Shown here piece by piece: positions 17,259 to 25,027 of a DNA stretch of 64,000 nucleotides. The position numbers and the translations under genes are program-made. Each line of letters starts with the position of its first letter. Within the stretch, counting starts at the first letter, position 1. Origin of the DNA: Streptomyces sp. NBC_01260 (GTDB taxonomy: Bacteria; Actinomycetota; Actinomycetes; Streptomycetales; Streptomycetaceae); the NCBI RefSeq assembly GCF_036226405.1, contig NZ_CP108464.1, positions 3,472,001 to 3,536,000 of the forward strand, given 5' to 3'. The notes beneath the pieces were generated by a model. It was not told the DNA's origin and did not search any database. It saw only the letters and a program-made list of their open reading frames with translations.

Positions 17259-17295
17259 GGAGGCTCGGGCCGCGATCGGGCCGGCCCGAGCCTCC
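17259..17295 (-). terminator. Rho-independent-like hairpin after phospholipase A2
   Basis: A 13-bp perfect stem (GGAGGCTCGGGCC at 17259-17271 with GGCCCGAGCCTCC at 17283-17295) encloses an 11-nt loop just downstream of the phospholipase stop at 17311. The T-tract is weak, as usual in Streptomyces. Confidence 0.75.
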
Positions 17296-17310
17296 GAGCC
17301 GTGGGGCGGG

Positions 17311-17808
17311 TCAGGCGGACTGAGTCACTCTGCCGGCGCCCGCCTTCGCTGGTGCGATGCCGAAGATGTCCACCGCGTGGTAGTACGTCCAGGCCGTGGC
17401 GTTGCACGAGGTCAGCGTCGCGCCGGAGTAGGCGGCGCAGACGCGCTTGAGGTCCTCGTAGAGGGCGGAGTCGAGGCGAGCCTTGTTGGCGGAGAACGTG
17501 CCGGCGGCCTTGTAGTTGCGGTAGCCGAAGTCATGGCGGGCGCAGGCCGTCTGGAAGGGGAAGCCGAACGGGTTGTCGGGCGAGGAGCTGCAGTAGTCCG
17601 TCGACCAGTCGAAGCCGTACGCGCCCCAGGCGCCCTGGTTGTTGCGGGCGGCGTTCCAGGCGTTGTAACTGGAGGCACTCGTCTGGGTCCAGGAGCTGAG
17701 GACCTGGGGCTTGTCCGCCGGGGCGGCGGAAGCGGATGCGGCGGGCAGCAGGGCGAGCGGGAGCGACAGGGCAGCCGTGGCGAGCAAGGTGGCGAAGCGG
17801 CGACGCAT
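17311..17808 (-). CDS. Secreted phospholipase A2
   Basis: This 165-aa secreted enzyme is of the prokaryotic phospholipase A2 family known from Streptomyces. A clear Sec signal peptide (MRRRFATLLATAALSLPLAL... ASASA cleavage near residue 30) is followed by a mature domain of about 125 residues. The mature domain includes FDWSTDYCSSSPDNPFG and the catalytic His-Asp in ACARHDFGYRNY. Four cysteines in the mature part could form two disulphides. The ATG at 17808 is preferred over TTG 17814 because GGAGG sits 6 nt upstream. It would hydrolyse the sn-2 ester of phospholipids outside the cell with Ca2+. Confidence 0.93.
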   Translation of the reverse strand: MRRRFATLLATAALSLPLALLPAASASAAPADKPQVLSSWTQTSASSYNAWNAARNNQGAWGAYGFDWSTDYCSSSPDNPFGFPFQTACARHDFGYRNYKAAGTFSANKARLDSALYEDLKRVCAAYSGATLTSCNATAWTYYHAVDIFGIAPAKAGAGRVTQSA

Positions 17809-18112
17809 GTACAACCTCCGTGGGATATAGGGGAGTTGCGGCAGCTGTGCGCCTCGTGGGTCTCATGAGGCAGCTTCAGCATGACGTCATGTACATGGCG
17901 AGTGCGGCAGTTTCGTCAATTAGCCTCGGCGTTTCGGTCGGGATAAGACCGGAAGCGGGGAGGAAATGCGAAAAGTTCCTTCTGAGCTGGGATGCTGAAC
18001 CTTGTCGAGGGGTTCTTTCGGTCCAAGCGGAACGCAGTCGCCGCAGATCGACCAAAACTGCGAGGTGCCGTAGCTGTCGTCGCGCGCCCGCCAGGGATGA
18101 CGGGACGTGCCC
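17809..18112. promoter_or_regulatory. Phospholipase upstream region with promoter and palindromes
   Basis: No gene is visible in these 304 bases. Reading the minus strand, TTGACG (17919-17914) and ATGTAC (17896-17891) are separated by 17 bp and could be a vegetative promoter for the phospholipase gene. The -10 area overlaps two palindromes, CATGACGTCATG (17880-17891) and CATGTACATG (17888-17897), placed where a repressor would block transcription. Confidence 0.5.
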
Positions 18113-18523
18113 TTAGCGGGTCAGCGTCTCGTAGCCGCTGTCTCCGCAGTACTCCACGACGCGCCCCTCCGCCTCGGAGTCACCGTTCTTCATCGCCGCC
18201 GCCGTCGCCTCACCCAGGGTGCGGCCTCCGCCGACGGCCTCGTCCCGGAGCGGTTGCATCGCGAGGAGGGCGTCCTCAGCGACGGCCCCGACCTCGTCGT
18301 AGCCTGGCGACTCCGGCGCGTCCGAGTCCGTGTCCGAGTCAGTGCTCGTGTCCGAGTCCGAGTCCGCCGCGTTCCGCGCCTTCTGCCACGCCCCCAACTG
18401 CGTGCAGTAGCCCTCCCGCTGCTCGGTCAGCTGCTGCTCGCTCTTGCCGTTGGACGAGGAACACCCCGCCGACATCGCCACCAGAGCGAGGACCGGGAAT
18501 ACCGTCCTGAGTACGCGCACCAC
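18113..18523 (-). CDS. Small lipoprotein with Ser-Asp repeat linker
   Basis: This protein of about 136 aa has a lipoprotein signal (RVLRTVFPVLALVAMSAGC) with the lipid-carrying Cys near residue 20. The mature part starts SSSNGKSEQQLTEQREGYC. A low-complexity linker of Asp-Ser-Asp-Thr repeats (bases about 18304-18370) follows, and then a small C-terminal helical domain with a second Cys (VEYCGDSGYETLTR). GTG at 18523 or 18520 is the start, after GGGGGG. The function is unknown. Confidence 0.7.
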   Translation of the reverse strand: MVRVLRTVFPVLALVAMSAGCSSSNGKSEQQLTEQREGYCTQLGAWQKARNAADSDSDTSTDSDTDSDAPESPGYDEVGAVAEDALLAMQPLRDEAVGGGRTLGEATAAAMKNGDSEAEGRVVEYCGDSGYETLTR

Positions 18524-18661
18524 GTTGCCCCCCGGCCGGAATTGCGCCCGCTCGACGCTGTCACCCGCAATTTCCGCAGCAAGGTACACCTTGGGACATC
18601 CCGTCCGACGGTCGTCGCCCGGTCGGGGGCGACGGGTCCAGGGCTCCGGTGCGGCGGGCGA

Positions 18662-18890
18662 CTACCGCTCGGACGCGCACGCGGTGAACCGTTCGGCTGC
18701 CTCCCAGAGTTCGTCCTCGCGCCGCGGGTCGTAGGACTCGTCCGACGAGCGGTCCACGCGGCCGCGGTCGACGCAGGAACCGGTCGGCGCCGGGGTCGTA
18801 CCGAGAACGACGTCAGCGAGGTGGCGGCCCGCGGTGTTGCGGCTGGTGGCGAACGGGGTGAGCGTCATCACCGGCAGGACGCGCCGCACA
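18662..18890 (-). pseudogene. C-terminal remnant of short-chain dehydrogenase
   Basis: On the minus strand, bases from about 18890 to 18662 encode VLPVMTLTPFATSRNTAGRH, then LADVVLGTTPAP, SYDPRREDELWEAAERF and a stop. This looks like the last 70-75 residues of an SDR-family oxidoreductase. The Rossmann GxxxGxG and YxxxK parts are missing. At the upstream edge the sequence passes directly into the head-to-head regulator fragment. In Streptomyces, an SDR gene is commonly divergent from an MmyB-type regulator, which suggests both lost their 5' halves in one deletion. Confidence 0.55.
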
Positions 18891-19490
18891 ACCGCCGCGC
18901 CCCCGGGCATCCAACGGCTCACCGCGCGTCTCGGCGACGTTCCGATCGGCGTGTTCGCCGCGGACTGGACCCTGGTGTGGTGGAACACCATGTGGAGCGC
19001 CCTGCACAGTGGTCCCGCTGTCCTCCCGGCCGCCGAACGCAATCTCGCCCGTGCGCTCTTCGGCACCGGTGCCGCACGCTCCCTGATGCTCCACATCCGC
19101 TTCGAGCACGGACAGGACGCCTTCGTGGCGTCGATCGTCGCCGACCTCAAGGACGCCGTCTCCCGCTATCCCGCGGATTCCCGGCTCGACCGTCTCGTGC
19201 GGGAGCTGCGGGAGCTGCGGGAGCTGCGGGAGCTGCGGGAGCTGCGGGAGACATCCGACGCCTTCGCCCATCAATGGGCCGCACCGACGGCCGCCGCCCC
19301 GCACACGAATGACCGCAAGACGATTCGGCACCCCCAGGTCGGCGACATCCTGCTCTACTGCGACGTTCTCGTCGTCCCCGGCGCCGACCTGCGCATGGTC
19401 ACCTACACGGCGGCGACCGGAAGCGCCGAGGCGGGGAAGCTCGACCTTCTTCGCGTCACAGGAGGTCACACCGCCGGCGCGCTTCCCTGA
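18834..19490 (+). pseudogene. MmyB-type regulator lacking its HTH domain
   Basis: From about 18900 the frame encodes PPGIQRLTARLGDVPIGVF, AADWTLVWWN, PAAERNLARALFG, HIRFEHGQDAFVASIVADLK and DAFAHQWAAPTAA. These are the hallmarks of the MmyB-like ligand-binding domain, and it runs to a normal C-terminus. The N-terminal XRE-type HTH (about 80 residues) is absent; only a GTG at 18834 with no family-like sequence precedes it. A tandem REL repeat has also expanded within the domain. It is most likely non-functional as a DNA-binding regulator. Confidence 0.65.
19201..19249 (+). repeat. 9-bp tandem repeat (GGGAGCTGC, five copies)
   Basis: Five perfect copies of GGGAGCTGC, plus a partial copy, encode an Arg-Glu-Leu run in the MmyB-type remnant, where relatives usually have a single unit before TSDAFAH. 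This is slippage-type expansion, which would be tolerated in a gene no longer under selection. Confidence 0.9.
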
Positions 19491-19614
19491 CCGGCTGCCG
19501 CTGAGCGGTTTCGCCAGGTGCGGGTCCACCCAAGGGCGAGGCGTCCCCCGCGTGCGCGCGACGGGCACGTTCCCGCGCCCTCCACACGGGTCCCCGTAGG
19601 ATGCCGGTCCGGGC

Positions 19615-19689
19615 GGAACCGTAGCGCAGAGGTCGTCGCGCGCGGTCTCCAAAACCGCGAGGACGCCGGTTCGAATCCGGCCGGTTTCG
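19615..19689 (+). tRNA. tRNA-Trp (anticodon CCA)
   Basis: The cloverleaf folds fully by hand. The acceptor GGAACCG (19615-19621) pairs with CGGTTTC (19682-19688) with one G-U. The D-stem is GCGC/GCGC and U8 is present. The anticodon stem GCGGT/ACCGC encloses CTCCAAA, placing CCA at 19649-19651. The T-arm is GCCGG-TTCGAAT-CCGGC. The discriminator is G (19689), as in bacterial tRNA-Trp, and the 3' CCA is not encoded. It stands alone, with no synthetase or integrase nearby. Confidence 0.85.
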
Positions 19690-19759
19690 CCTTGCCGCCG
19701 AGTCCAGGGGGGCCGAACGGGACTTGGTCGCATCCGCCCCCCGGGGCCACGCTCCCGGG

Positions 19760-20731
19760 TCACCCGCCCCCTGACTTCCGCAGCCCCCTCACCTGGCTGC
19801 GTACCGCGCCCATGCTCGCCCCGATGACCAGGGCGATGGCCAGGGCGTCCGTGGTGGAGAGCGCCTGGTCGAGGATGAGGAAGCCCGCCGCGGCCGCGAT
19901 CGCCGGTTCCAGGCTCATCAGGATCGCGAAGGTGGGCGCGGGCAGCCTGCGCAGCGCCATCAGTTCCAGGGTGTAGGGGAGGACCGAGCTCAGCAGCGCG
20001 ACGGCCGCGCCCAGTCCGAGCGTGCTGGGCACCAGGAGCTTCGAGCCCGACTCCATGATGCCGAGCGGCAGCGAGAGCAGGGCCGCCACCACCATCGCCA
20101 TGGCCAGCCCGTCGGCCTGCGGGAAGCGGCGGCCGGTGCGGGCGCTGAAGATGATGTACGCCGCCCACATGGCTCCCGCGCCGAGGGCGTACGCGGCGCC
20201 CACCGGATCGAGCCGGTCGAAGCCGCCGCCGCTCAGCAGCAGGACGCCGCCCAGCGCGAGGGCGGCCCAGACCACGTTGACCAGACGGCGTGAGGCGACG
20301 ACCGAGAGGGCGAGCGGGCCCAGCACCTCCAGGGTGACGGCCGCGCCGAGCGGGATGCGGTCGGCGGCCTGGTAGAAGAGCGTGTTCATACCGCTCATCG
20401 CGACACCGAACGCGAGCACCGTGCCCCAGTCGGCGCGCGAGTGGCCGCGCAGCCTGGGACGGCAGACGACGAGCAGCACCAGGGCGGCGGCGGCCAGCCG
20501 CAGCGTGACGACACCGAGGGCGCCGGCCTTCGGCATCAGCAGGACCGCGACCGCCGATCCGAACTGGACGGAGAGGCCGCCCGCAACCACCAGCGCGATC
20601 GGGGCAAGCGCGGCCCTGCGCCCCGCGGCGGGGGCCGGCCCGCCTGGCGCTCCCGGCTCACCGAGGGCGGTGACCGCCTCCGGTACGGCGACTGCGGCGG
20701 CCGATTCTGCGGCGGTGCCCTGGTCGTTCAC
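19760..20731 (-). CDS. EamA/DMT-family exporter
   Basis: This 323-aa inner-membrane protein has about ten transmembrane helices and the duplicated EamA domain (for example SGMNTLFYQAADRIPLGAAVTLEVLGPLAL in the first half and LRRLPAPTFAILMSLEPAIAAAAGFLILDQALS in the second). The second motif is typical of RhtA-like exporters of amino acids or metabolites. An Ala-rich, charged N-terminal tail precedes the first helix. It is divergent from a LysR regulator, which presumably controls it. Confidence 0.88.
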   Translation of the reverse strand: MNDQGTAAESAAAVAVPEAVTALGEPGAPGGPAPAAGRRAALAPIALVVAGGLSVQFGSAVAVLLMPKAGALGVVTLRLAAAALVLLVVCRPRLRGHSRADWGTVLAFGVAMSGMNTLFYQAADRIPLGAAVTLEVLGPLALSVVASRRLVNVVWAALALGGVLLLSGGGFDRLDPVGAAYALGAGAMWAAYIIFSARTGRRFPQADGLAMAMVVAALLSLPLGIMESGSKLLVPSTLGLGAAVALLSSVLPYTLELMALRRLPAPTFAILMSLEPAIAAAAGFLILDQALSTTDALAIALVIGASMGAVRSQVRGLRKSGGG

Positions 20732-20770
20732 CTGTGGCCTGACTTCCTGAGTTCACGGATTACGGGCGAG

Positions 20771-20820
20771 TGCAACACAGTGCACTACCCAATTGAAGAT
20801 ACTGCACTCATTCCGTGCAG
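20771..20820. promoter_or_regulatory. TGCAC-repeat operator region between EamA and LysR genes
   Basis: Four TGCA cores occur within 50 bp of the divergent intergenic region. They include AGTGCACT (20780-20787) and a perfect inverted repeat CTGCAC-7nt-GTGCAG (20802-20820). The spacing and symmetry fit LysR-type binding to recognition and activation sites. Which promoter is controlled is inferred. Confidence 0.55.
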
Positions 20821-20893
20821 CCCATCCCCTTACCGTAGGCACCTGCGCGCGGCGCGTGAAATGCCTACTGGGCTCCCGTTATGCTTCCCGCGC

Positions 20894-21838
20894 ATGAGTA
20901 CAGGACAGGGCGCCGACCGAAGCACGGGGACAGGCCGGGGCAGGGACCAGGGCGCGGACCAGGGCGCCGGACGCGGGGTCGAGATCCGCCATCTGCGCGC
21001 GTTCCTCGCCGTGGCGGACGAGTCCAGCGTCACCCGGGCCGCCGCCCGGCTCCGGCTCACCCAGCCCGCCGTCTCACGGACCCTGGCCGCCCTGGAGCGG
21101 CACCTCGGCATCCGGCTCGTCGACCGCTCCACCCACCACCTGGTCCTCACCCCCGAGGGCGTCGCCTTCCGCGACAAGGCCGCCGCCGCGGTGGCCGCGT
21201 TCGACGAGGCACTCGACCCCGGCGGGCTGCGCAGGTGGCCGCTGCGGCTCGGGCACGCCTGGTCCGCGTTCGGCCGGTACACCACACCGCTGCTCCGCAG
21301 CTGGCAGGAGCGGTATCCGCAGACCCCGCTCGAACTGCTGCGGATCGACGACCGCACGGCCGGACTGACCCGTGGCGAGGTCGATGCCGCGCTGCTGCGC
21401 GGGCCGGTCGACGCGCCCGGCCTCCTCACCGAGGTGCTGTTCGACGAGAAACGGGTCGCGGCCGTGGCGGCGGACGGCCCGCTGGCCGCCCGCGCCGCGC
21501 TCCGGCTCGCCGATCTGGCGACCGGCACCGTCGTCCTGAACACCGTCTCCGGCACCACCACCCCCGACCTGTGGCCGCCGTCCGCCCGGCCCGCCGCCAC
21601 CCTCACCGTCGCCAACACCGACGACTGGCTGACCGCCATCGCGGCGGGCCGGGGGACCGGGGTCTCCACCGCCTCGACCGCCGCCATGCACCCGCACGCC
21701 GGTGTCGCCTACCGGCCGCTCACCGACGCCCCGACCGTGCCGGTGCTGCTCGCCCGCCGCGACGCCCCCGGCCATCCGGCGCTGGCGGACCTCGCCGCGC
21801 TGGCCCGCGAGATCGTGGGGCGAGACGTCTCGGGGTGA
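20894..21838 (+). CDS. LysR-family transcriptional regulator
   Basis: This 314-aa regulator has the N-terminal winged HTH of LysR proteins (VEIRHLRAFLAVADESSVTRAAARLRLTQPAVSRTLAALERHLG) preceded by a Gly/Asp-rich tail of about 28 residues. A periplasmic-binding-protein-like effector domain follows. The start is the ATG at 20894. It is divergent from the EamA exporter, the usual arrangement for a LysR activator and its target. The effector is unknown. Confidence 0.9.
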   Translation: MSTGQGADRSTGTGRGRDQGADQGAGRGVEIRHLRAFLAVADESSVTRAAARLRLTQPAVSRTLAALERHLGIRLVDRSTHHLVLTPEGVAFRDKAAAAVAAFDEALDPGGLRRWPLRLGHAWSAFGRYTTPLLRSWQERYPQTPLELLRIDDRTAGLTRGEVDAALLRGPVDAPGLLTEVLFDEKRVAAVAADGPLAARAALRLADLATGTVVLNTVSGTTTPDLWPPSARPAATLTVANTDDWLTAIAAGRGTGVSTASTAAMHPHAGVAYRPLTDAPTVPVLLARRDAPGHPALADLAALAREIVGRDVSG

Positions 21839-21899
21839 GGGAATTTCGCGGCGCGGCACCGCAGTGAGCGGACGGGGCTGAGCGGACCACGCGCCGGGT

Positions 21900-24761
21900 T
21901 CAGGTCCGGTCGGGGCCCGGCCCCTCGCCCGGCCCCTCGCCCAGCCCCTCCGCCAGCACCTGAGCCAGGTGCCTGGCCCGCACCCCGCCCAGCTGGTCCA
22001 GCTGGGTGCGGCAGGAGAACCCGTCCGCCAGGATCTCCGTACCCGGTGCCGCCTCCCGTACCGCCGGCATCAGCGCGTCCTCGGCGCAGGCCGCGGACAC
22101 CTCCCAGTGGCCGCGTTCGAAGCCGAAGTTGCCGGCCAGTCCGCAGCAGCCGCCGGTCAGCTCGCCGCTCAGGCCGGCGCGTTCGCGCAGCCGGCGGTCC
22201 GGCCCGTCGCCCAGGACCGCGTGCTGGTGGCAGTGCGTCTGGCCGGTGACCGGGCGGTCCAGGTGCGGGGGCCGCCAGTCGGGGGCGTACTTCTCCAGGT
22301 ACTCGGCCAGGGTGTGGACAGCGGCGGCCAGTCCGGCGGCGCGGGGGTCGTCGGGGAGGAGTTCCGGGAGGTCGCCGCGGAGGGTGGCCGCGCAGCTCGG
22401 TTCGAGGACGATCACGGGGAATTCGTGCATGCCGGTCAGCCGGTCCAGAGTGCGGCGCATCACCTTGCGGGCCTTGTCCAGCTGGCCCGTTGAGACGTAG
22501 GTGAGGCCGCAGCACAGTCCTCGGCCGGGCGTGAGCACCCGGCGGCCCGTCGCCGCCTCCACGACCTTCACCGCCGCCCGGCCCACCTCGGGCGAGAGGT
22601 GTTCGGTGAAGGTGTCGGGCCAGATGGCGGCCACCTCGTCGTTGGAGAAGATGAACGTCCCCTTGCCCCAGCGCCTGTCCAGCCATTGGCTGTACGTCTC
22701 CCGGGCCAGCACCGGAATCCCCCGCTCCGGCGCGATGCCCGCCAGCCGCTTGGCGAGCGCCGCGAGCGGCCGTACCCGGGCCAGTGCGTTCAGCGTGCCC
22801 GCGAAGGGGGACGCCAGGCGCAGCCACAGCGGGAGCCGCCCCATCGTGTAGTGGGCGGCGGGGCGCAGCCGGTGCCGGTAGTGGTGGTGCAGGAACTCCG
22901 CCTTGTACGTGGCCATGTCGACGCCCACCGGGCAGTCGCTGCGGCAGCCCTTGCAGGACAGGCACAGGTCGAGCGCGTCCCGTACCTCCGTCGAGCGCCA
23001 GCCGTCCGTGATCACCCCGCCCGCCGGTCCGGCCAGCATCTCGTGCAGCAGCCGGGCCCGGCCACGGGTGGAGTGGGCCTCCTCGCCGGTCGCGCGGAAG
23101 GACGGGCACATCACGGCCGGTCCGGAGGCCTCCTGCGTACGGCACTTGGCGACGCCGACGCACCTGCGCACCGCCGCCGAGAAGTCGCCGCCGTCGTGCG
23201 GGTAGCCGAAGGCCACGTCGACCGGCTCGCGGGGCAGCACGTCGAAGCGCAGGTTCTCGTCCAGTCGGGCGGGGCGGACGAGGATGCCGGGGTTCATGCC
23301 GCCGTCCGGGTCCCAGAGGTCCTTGAACCGGCCGAAGAGCGATACCAGTTCGCTCCCGTACATCCTCGGCAGGAGTTCGGCGCGGGCCTGGCCGTCACCG
23401 TGTTCGCCGGACAGTGATCCGCCGTGTGCGACCACGAGCGAGGCGAGCTCCTCGGAGAAGCGGCGGTAGCGGGCCACGCCGTCGCCGCTCAGCAGGTCGA
23501 AGTCGATGCGGACGTGGATGCAGCCGTCGCCGAAGTGCCCGTAAGGGGTGCCGCGCAGCCCGTGTCCGTTGAGCAGGGCGCGGAAGTCGCGGAGGTAGGG
23601 GCCGAGCCGGGCGGGCGGCACCGCGCAGTCCTCCCAGCCGGGCCAGGCCTCGCCGCCTTCCGGTGTGCGGGTCGCCGTTCCCGCCGCGTCCTCCCTGATC
23701 CGCCACAGCGACCGCTGCCCGGCCGGGTCGGTGACGACGGCGGTGTCCACCGCGTCGGCGGACGCGGTCCGGGCGATCCGTTCGGCGTGCGCCCGCGCCT
23801 CGGCCGGGGTGGCCCCGCCCGTCTCGACGAAGAGCCAGGCCGCGCCGCGCGGCAGCCCGGCCGGCCGGCGTACGAGGTCGGCGGCCATGCCCTCGACGGT
23901 CAGCGGGTGGTGCGGGAGGAGGCCGGGGGCGGCCTCGGCGGCGGCGGACTCGTCGGCGTAGCCGAGTACGGCGAGCGCGCGGGCGACGGGCGCCTCGACG
24001 AGCCGCAGCGTCGCCTCCGTCACCACGCCGAGCGTGCCCTCGCTGCCACAGAACGCGCGGGCGGGGTCCGGGCCGCGCTCGGGCAGCAGCGCGTCCAGGG
24101 CGTACCCGGAGATGCGGCGCGGGAGGTCGGGGAACCCGGTACGCAGGAGGGCGAGGTTGCCGGTGACCAGGTCGCGGAGTCCGGCGGGGCCCTCGGCGCC
24201 CCGTTCCAGGCGCAGGGTGTCGCCGCCGTAGCGGGCGACGGTCAGGGCGTGGACGTTGTCGGCGGTGGTGCCCCAGGCGACCGAGTGCGAGCCGCAGGAG
24301 TTGTTGCCGATCATCCCGCCGATGGTGCAGCGGCTGTGCGTGGAGGGGTCCGGGCCGAAGGTGAGCCCGTGCGGGGCGGCGGCGGCCCGTAGGTCGTCCA
24401 GGACGACGCCCGGCTGGACCACTGCTGTGCGGGAGCCGGCGTCCAGCTCGACGAGGGACCGCAGATGGCGGGTGAGGTCGAGGACGACGCCGGTGCCGGT
24501 GGCCTGCCCGGCGATGGACGTACCGCCGCCGCGCGGCACGACGGGCACCCCGTGCGCGCGGCAGACGGCGAGCGCGGCGGCGATGTCGTCGGCGTCGCGC
24601 GGGGCGACGACCCCGAGCGGCACCCGGCGGTAGTTGGACGCGTCCATCGTCGTCAGGGCCCGTGCGGTGGCGTCGAATGCGACGTCGCCCCTGACGGCCG
24701 CTCGCAGTTCGCCGGCGAGTGCGGTGCGGTCGGGGCCGGTTGTTGCCTCACGAGGTGCCAT
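21900..24761 (-). CDS. FAD-binding and Fe-S oxidoreductase (D-lactate/glycolate dehydrogenase-like)
   Basis: This 953-aa fusion combines a GlcD-type flavoprotein and a Fe-S/CCG protein. FAD binding is seen in VPVVPRGGGTSIAGQATG near residue 65 and GGMIGNNSCGSHS near 135. The FAD-linked oxidase C-terminal domain carries GTPYGHFGDGCIHVRI and SLSGEHGDGQARAELLP. From about residue 540 come two 4Fe-4S motifs (CVGVAKCRTQ...MCPS and CLSCKGCRSDCP). Two CCG-type domains follow (GLCCGLTYVSTGQ, GGCCGLAGNFGFE). The layout matches large D-2-hydroxyacid dehydrogenases that feed electrons to the respiratory chain. The C-terminus ends in GEGPGEGPGEG repeats. ATG 24761 gives the family N-terminus, though its ribosome site is weak. 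Confidence 0.88.
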   Translation of the reverse strand: MAPREATTGPDRTALAGELRAAVRGDVAFDATARALTTMDASNYRRVPLGVVAPRDADDIAAALAVCRAHGVPVVPRGGGTSIAGQATGTGVVLDLTRHLRSLVELDAGSRTAVVQPGVVLDDLRAAAAPHGLTFGPDPSTHSRCTIGGMIGNNSCGSHSVAWGTTADNVHALTVARYGGDTLRLERGAEGPAGLRDLVTGNLALLRTGFPDLPRRISGYALDALLPERGPDPARAFCGSEGTLGVVTEATLRLVEAPVARALAVLGYADESAAAEAAPGLLPHHPLTVEGMAADLVRRPAGLPRGAAWLFVETGGATPAEARAHAERIARTASADAVDTAVVTDPAGQRSLWRIREDAAGTATRTPEGGEAWPGWEDCAVPPARLGPYLRDFRALLNGHGLRGTPYGHFGDGCIHVRIDFDLLSGDGVARYRRFSEELASLVVAHGGSLSGEHGDGQARAELLPRMYGSELVSLFGRFKDLWDPDGGMNPGILVRPARLDENLRFDVLPREPVDVAFGYPHDGGDFSAAVRRCVGVAKCRTQEASGPAVMCPSFRATGEEAHSTRGRARLLHEMLAGPAGGVITDGWRSTEVRDALDLCLSCKGCRSDCPVGVDMATYKAEFLHHHYRHRLRPAAHYTMGRLPLWLRLASPFAGTLNALARVRPLAALAKRLAGIAPERGIPVLARETYSQWLDRRWGKGTFIFSNDEVAAIWPDTFTEHLSPEVGRAAVKVVEAATGRRVLTPGRGLCCGLTYVSTGQLDKARKVMRRTLDRLTGMHEFPVIVLEPSCAATLRGDLPELLPDDPRAAGLAAAVHTLAEYLEKYAPDWRPPHLDRPVTGQTHCHQHAVLGDGPDRRLRERAGLSGELTGGCCGLAGNFGFERGHWEVSAACAEDALMPAVREAAPGTEILADGFSCRTQLDQLGGVRARHLAQVLAEGLGEGPGEGPGPDRT

Positions 24762-24819
24762 CCGGCCAGGATGCCGCCGGTCCGGGCCGGTGGCCGTCGG
24801 GGCCGGTGCGTTTCTGCCG

Positions 24820-24855
24820 AATACGTCAATACGTCTGAATCTGTCGGGCGCCCGA
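24820..24855. promoter_or_regulatory. Tandem AATACGTC repeat and 12-bp palindrome
   Basis: Two back-to-back copies of AATACGTC (24820-24835) are followed by a perfect palindrome TCGGGCGCCCGA (24844-24855). They lie 60-95 bp upstream of the dehydrogenase start in the AT-rich 266-bp gap shared with the conservon. They are likely protein-binding sites, with the regulator unknown. On the plus strand TATAGT (24912-24917) may be a -10 for the conservon. Confidence 0.45.
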
Positions 24856-25027
24856 ACATATACGCAACAGAGAGCACCACAAGTTCTTCCCAAACAGATC
24901 GTCAATTCTCATATAGTGACTCAGACTTGTCTGGGAATCATCTGTTCCAGTTGTCACAATTGCTCCTCGCCGTACCGACTTGCCCGAACCGTCCCATCCG
25001 TCATCGTCCGTCTCCCGAGGACTCCGC

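Noticed and set aside
19201..19249. Short direct repeats resembling a CRISPR-like array
   Set aside because: The units are 9 bp, contiguous, in frame and without spacers; they are a coding microsatellite.
19615..19760. tRNA as the attachment site of an integrated element
   Set aside because: No integrase, no duplicated tRNA 3' end and no mobile-element genes are visible on either side in this window.
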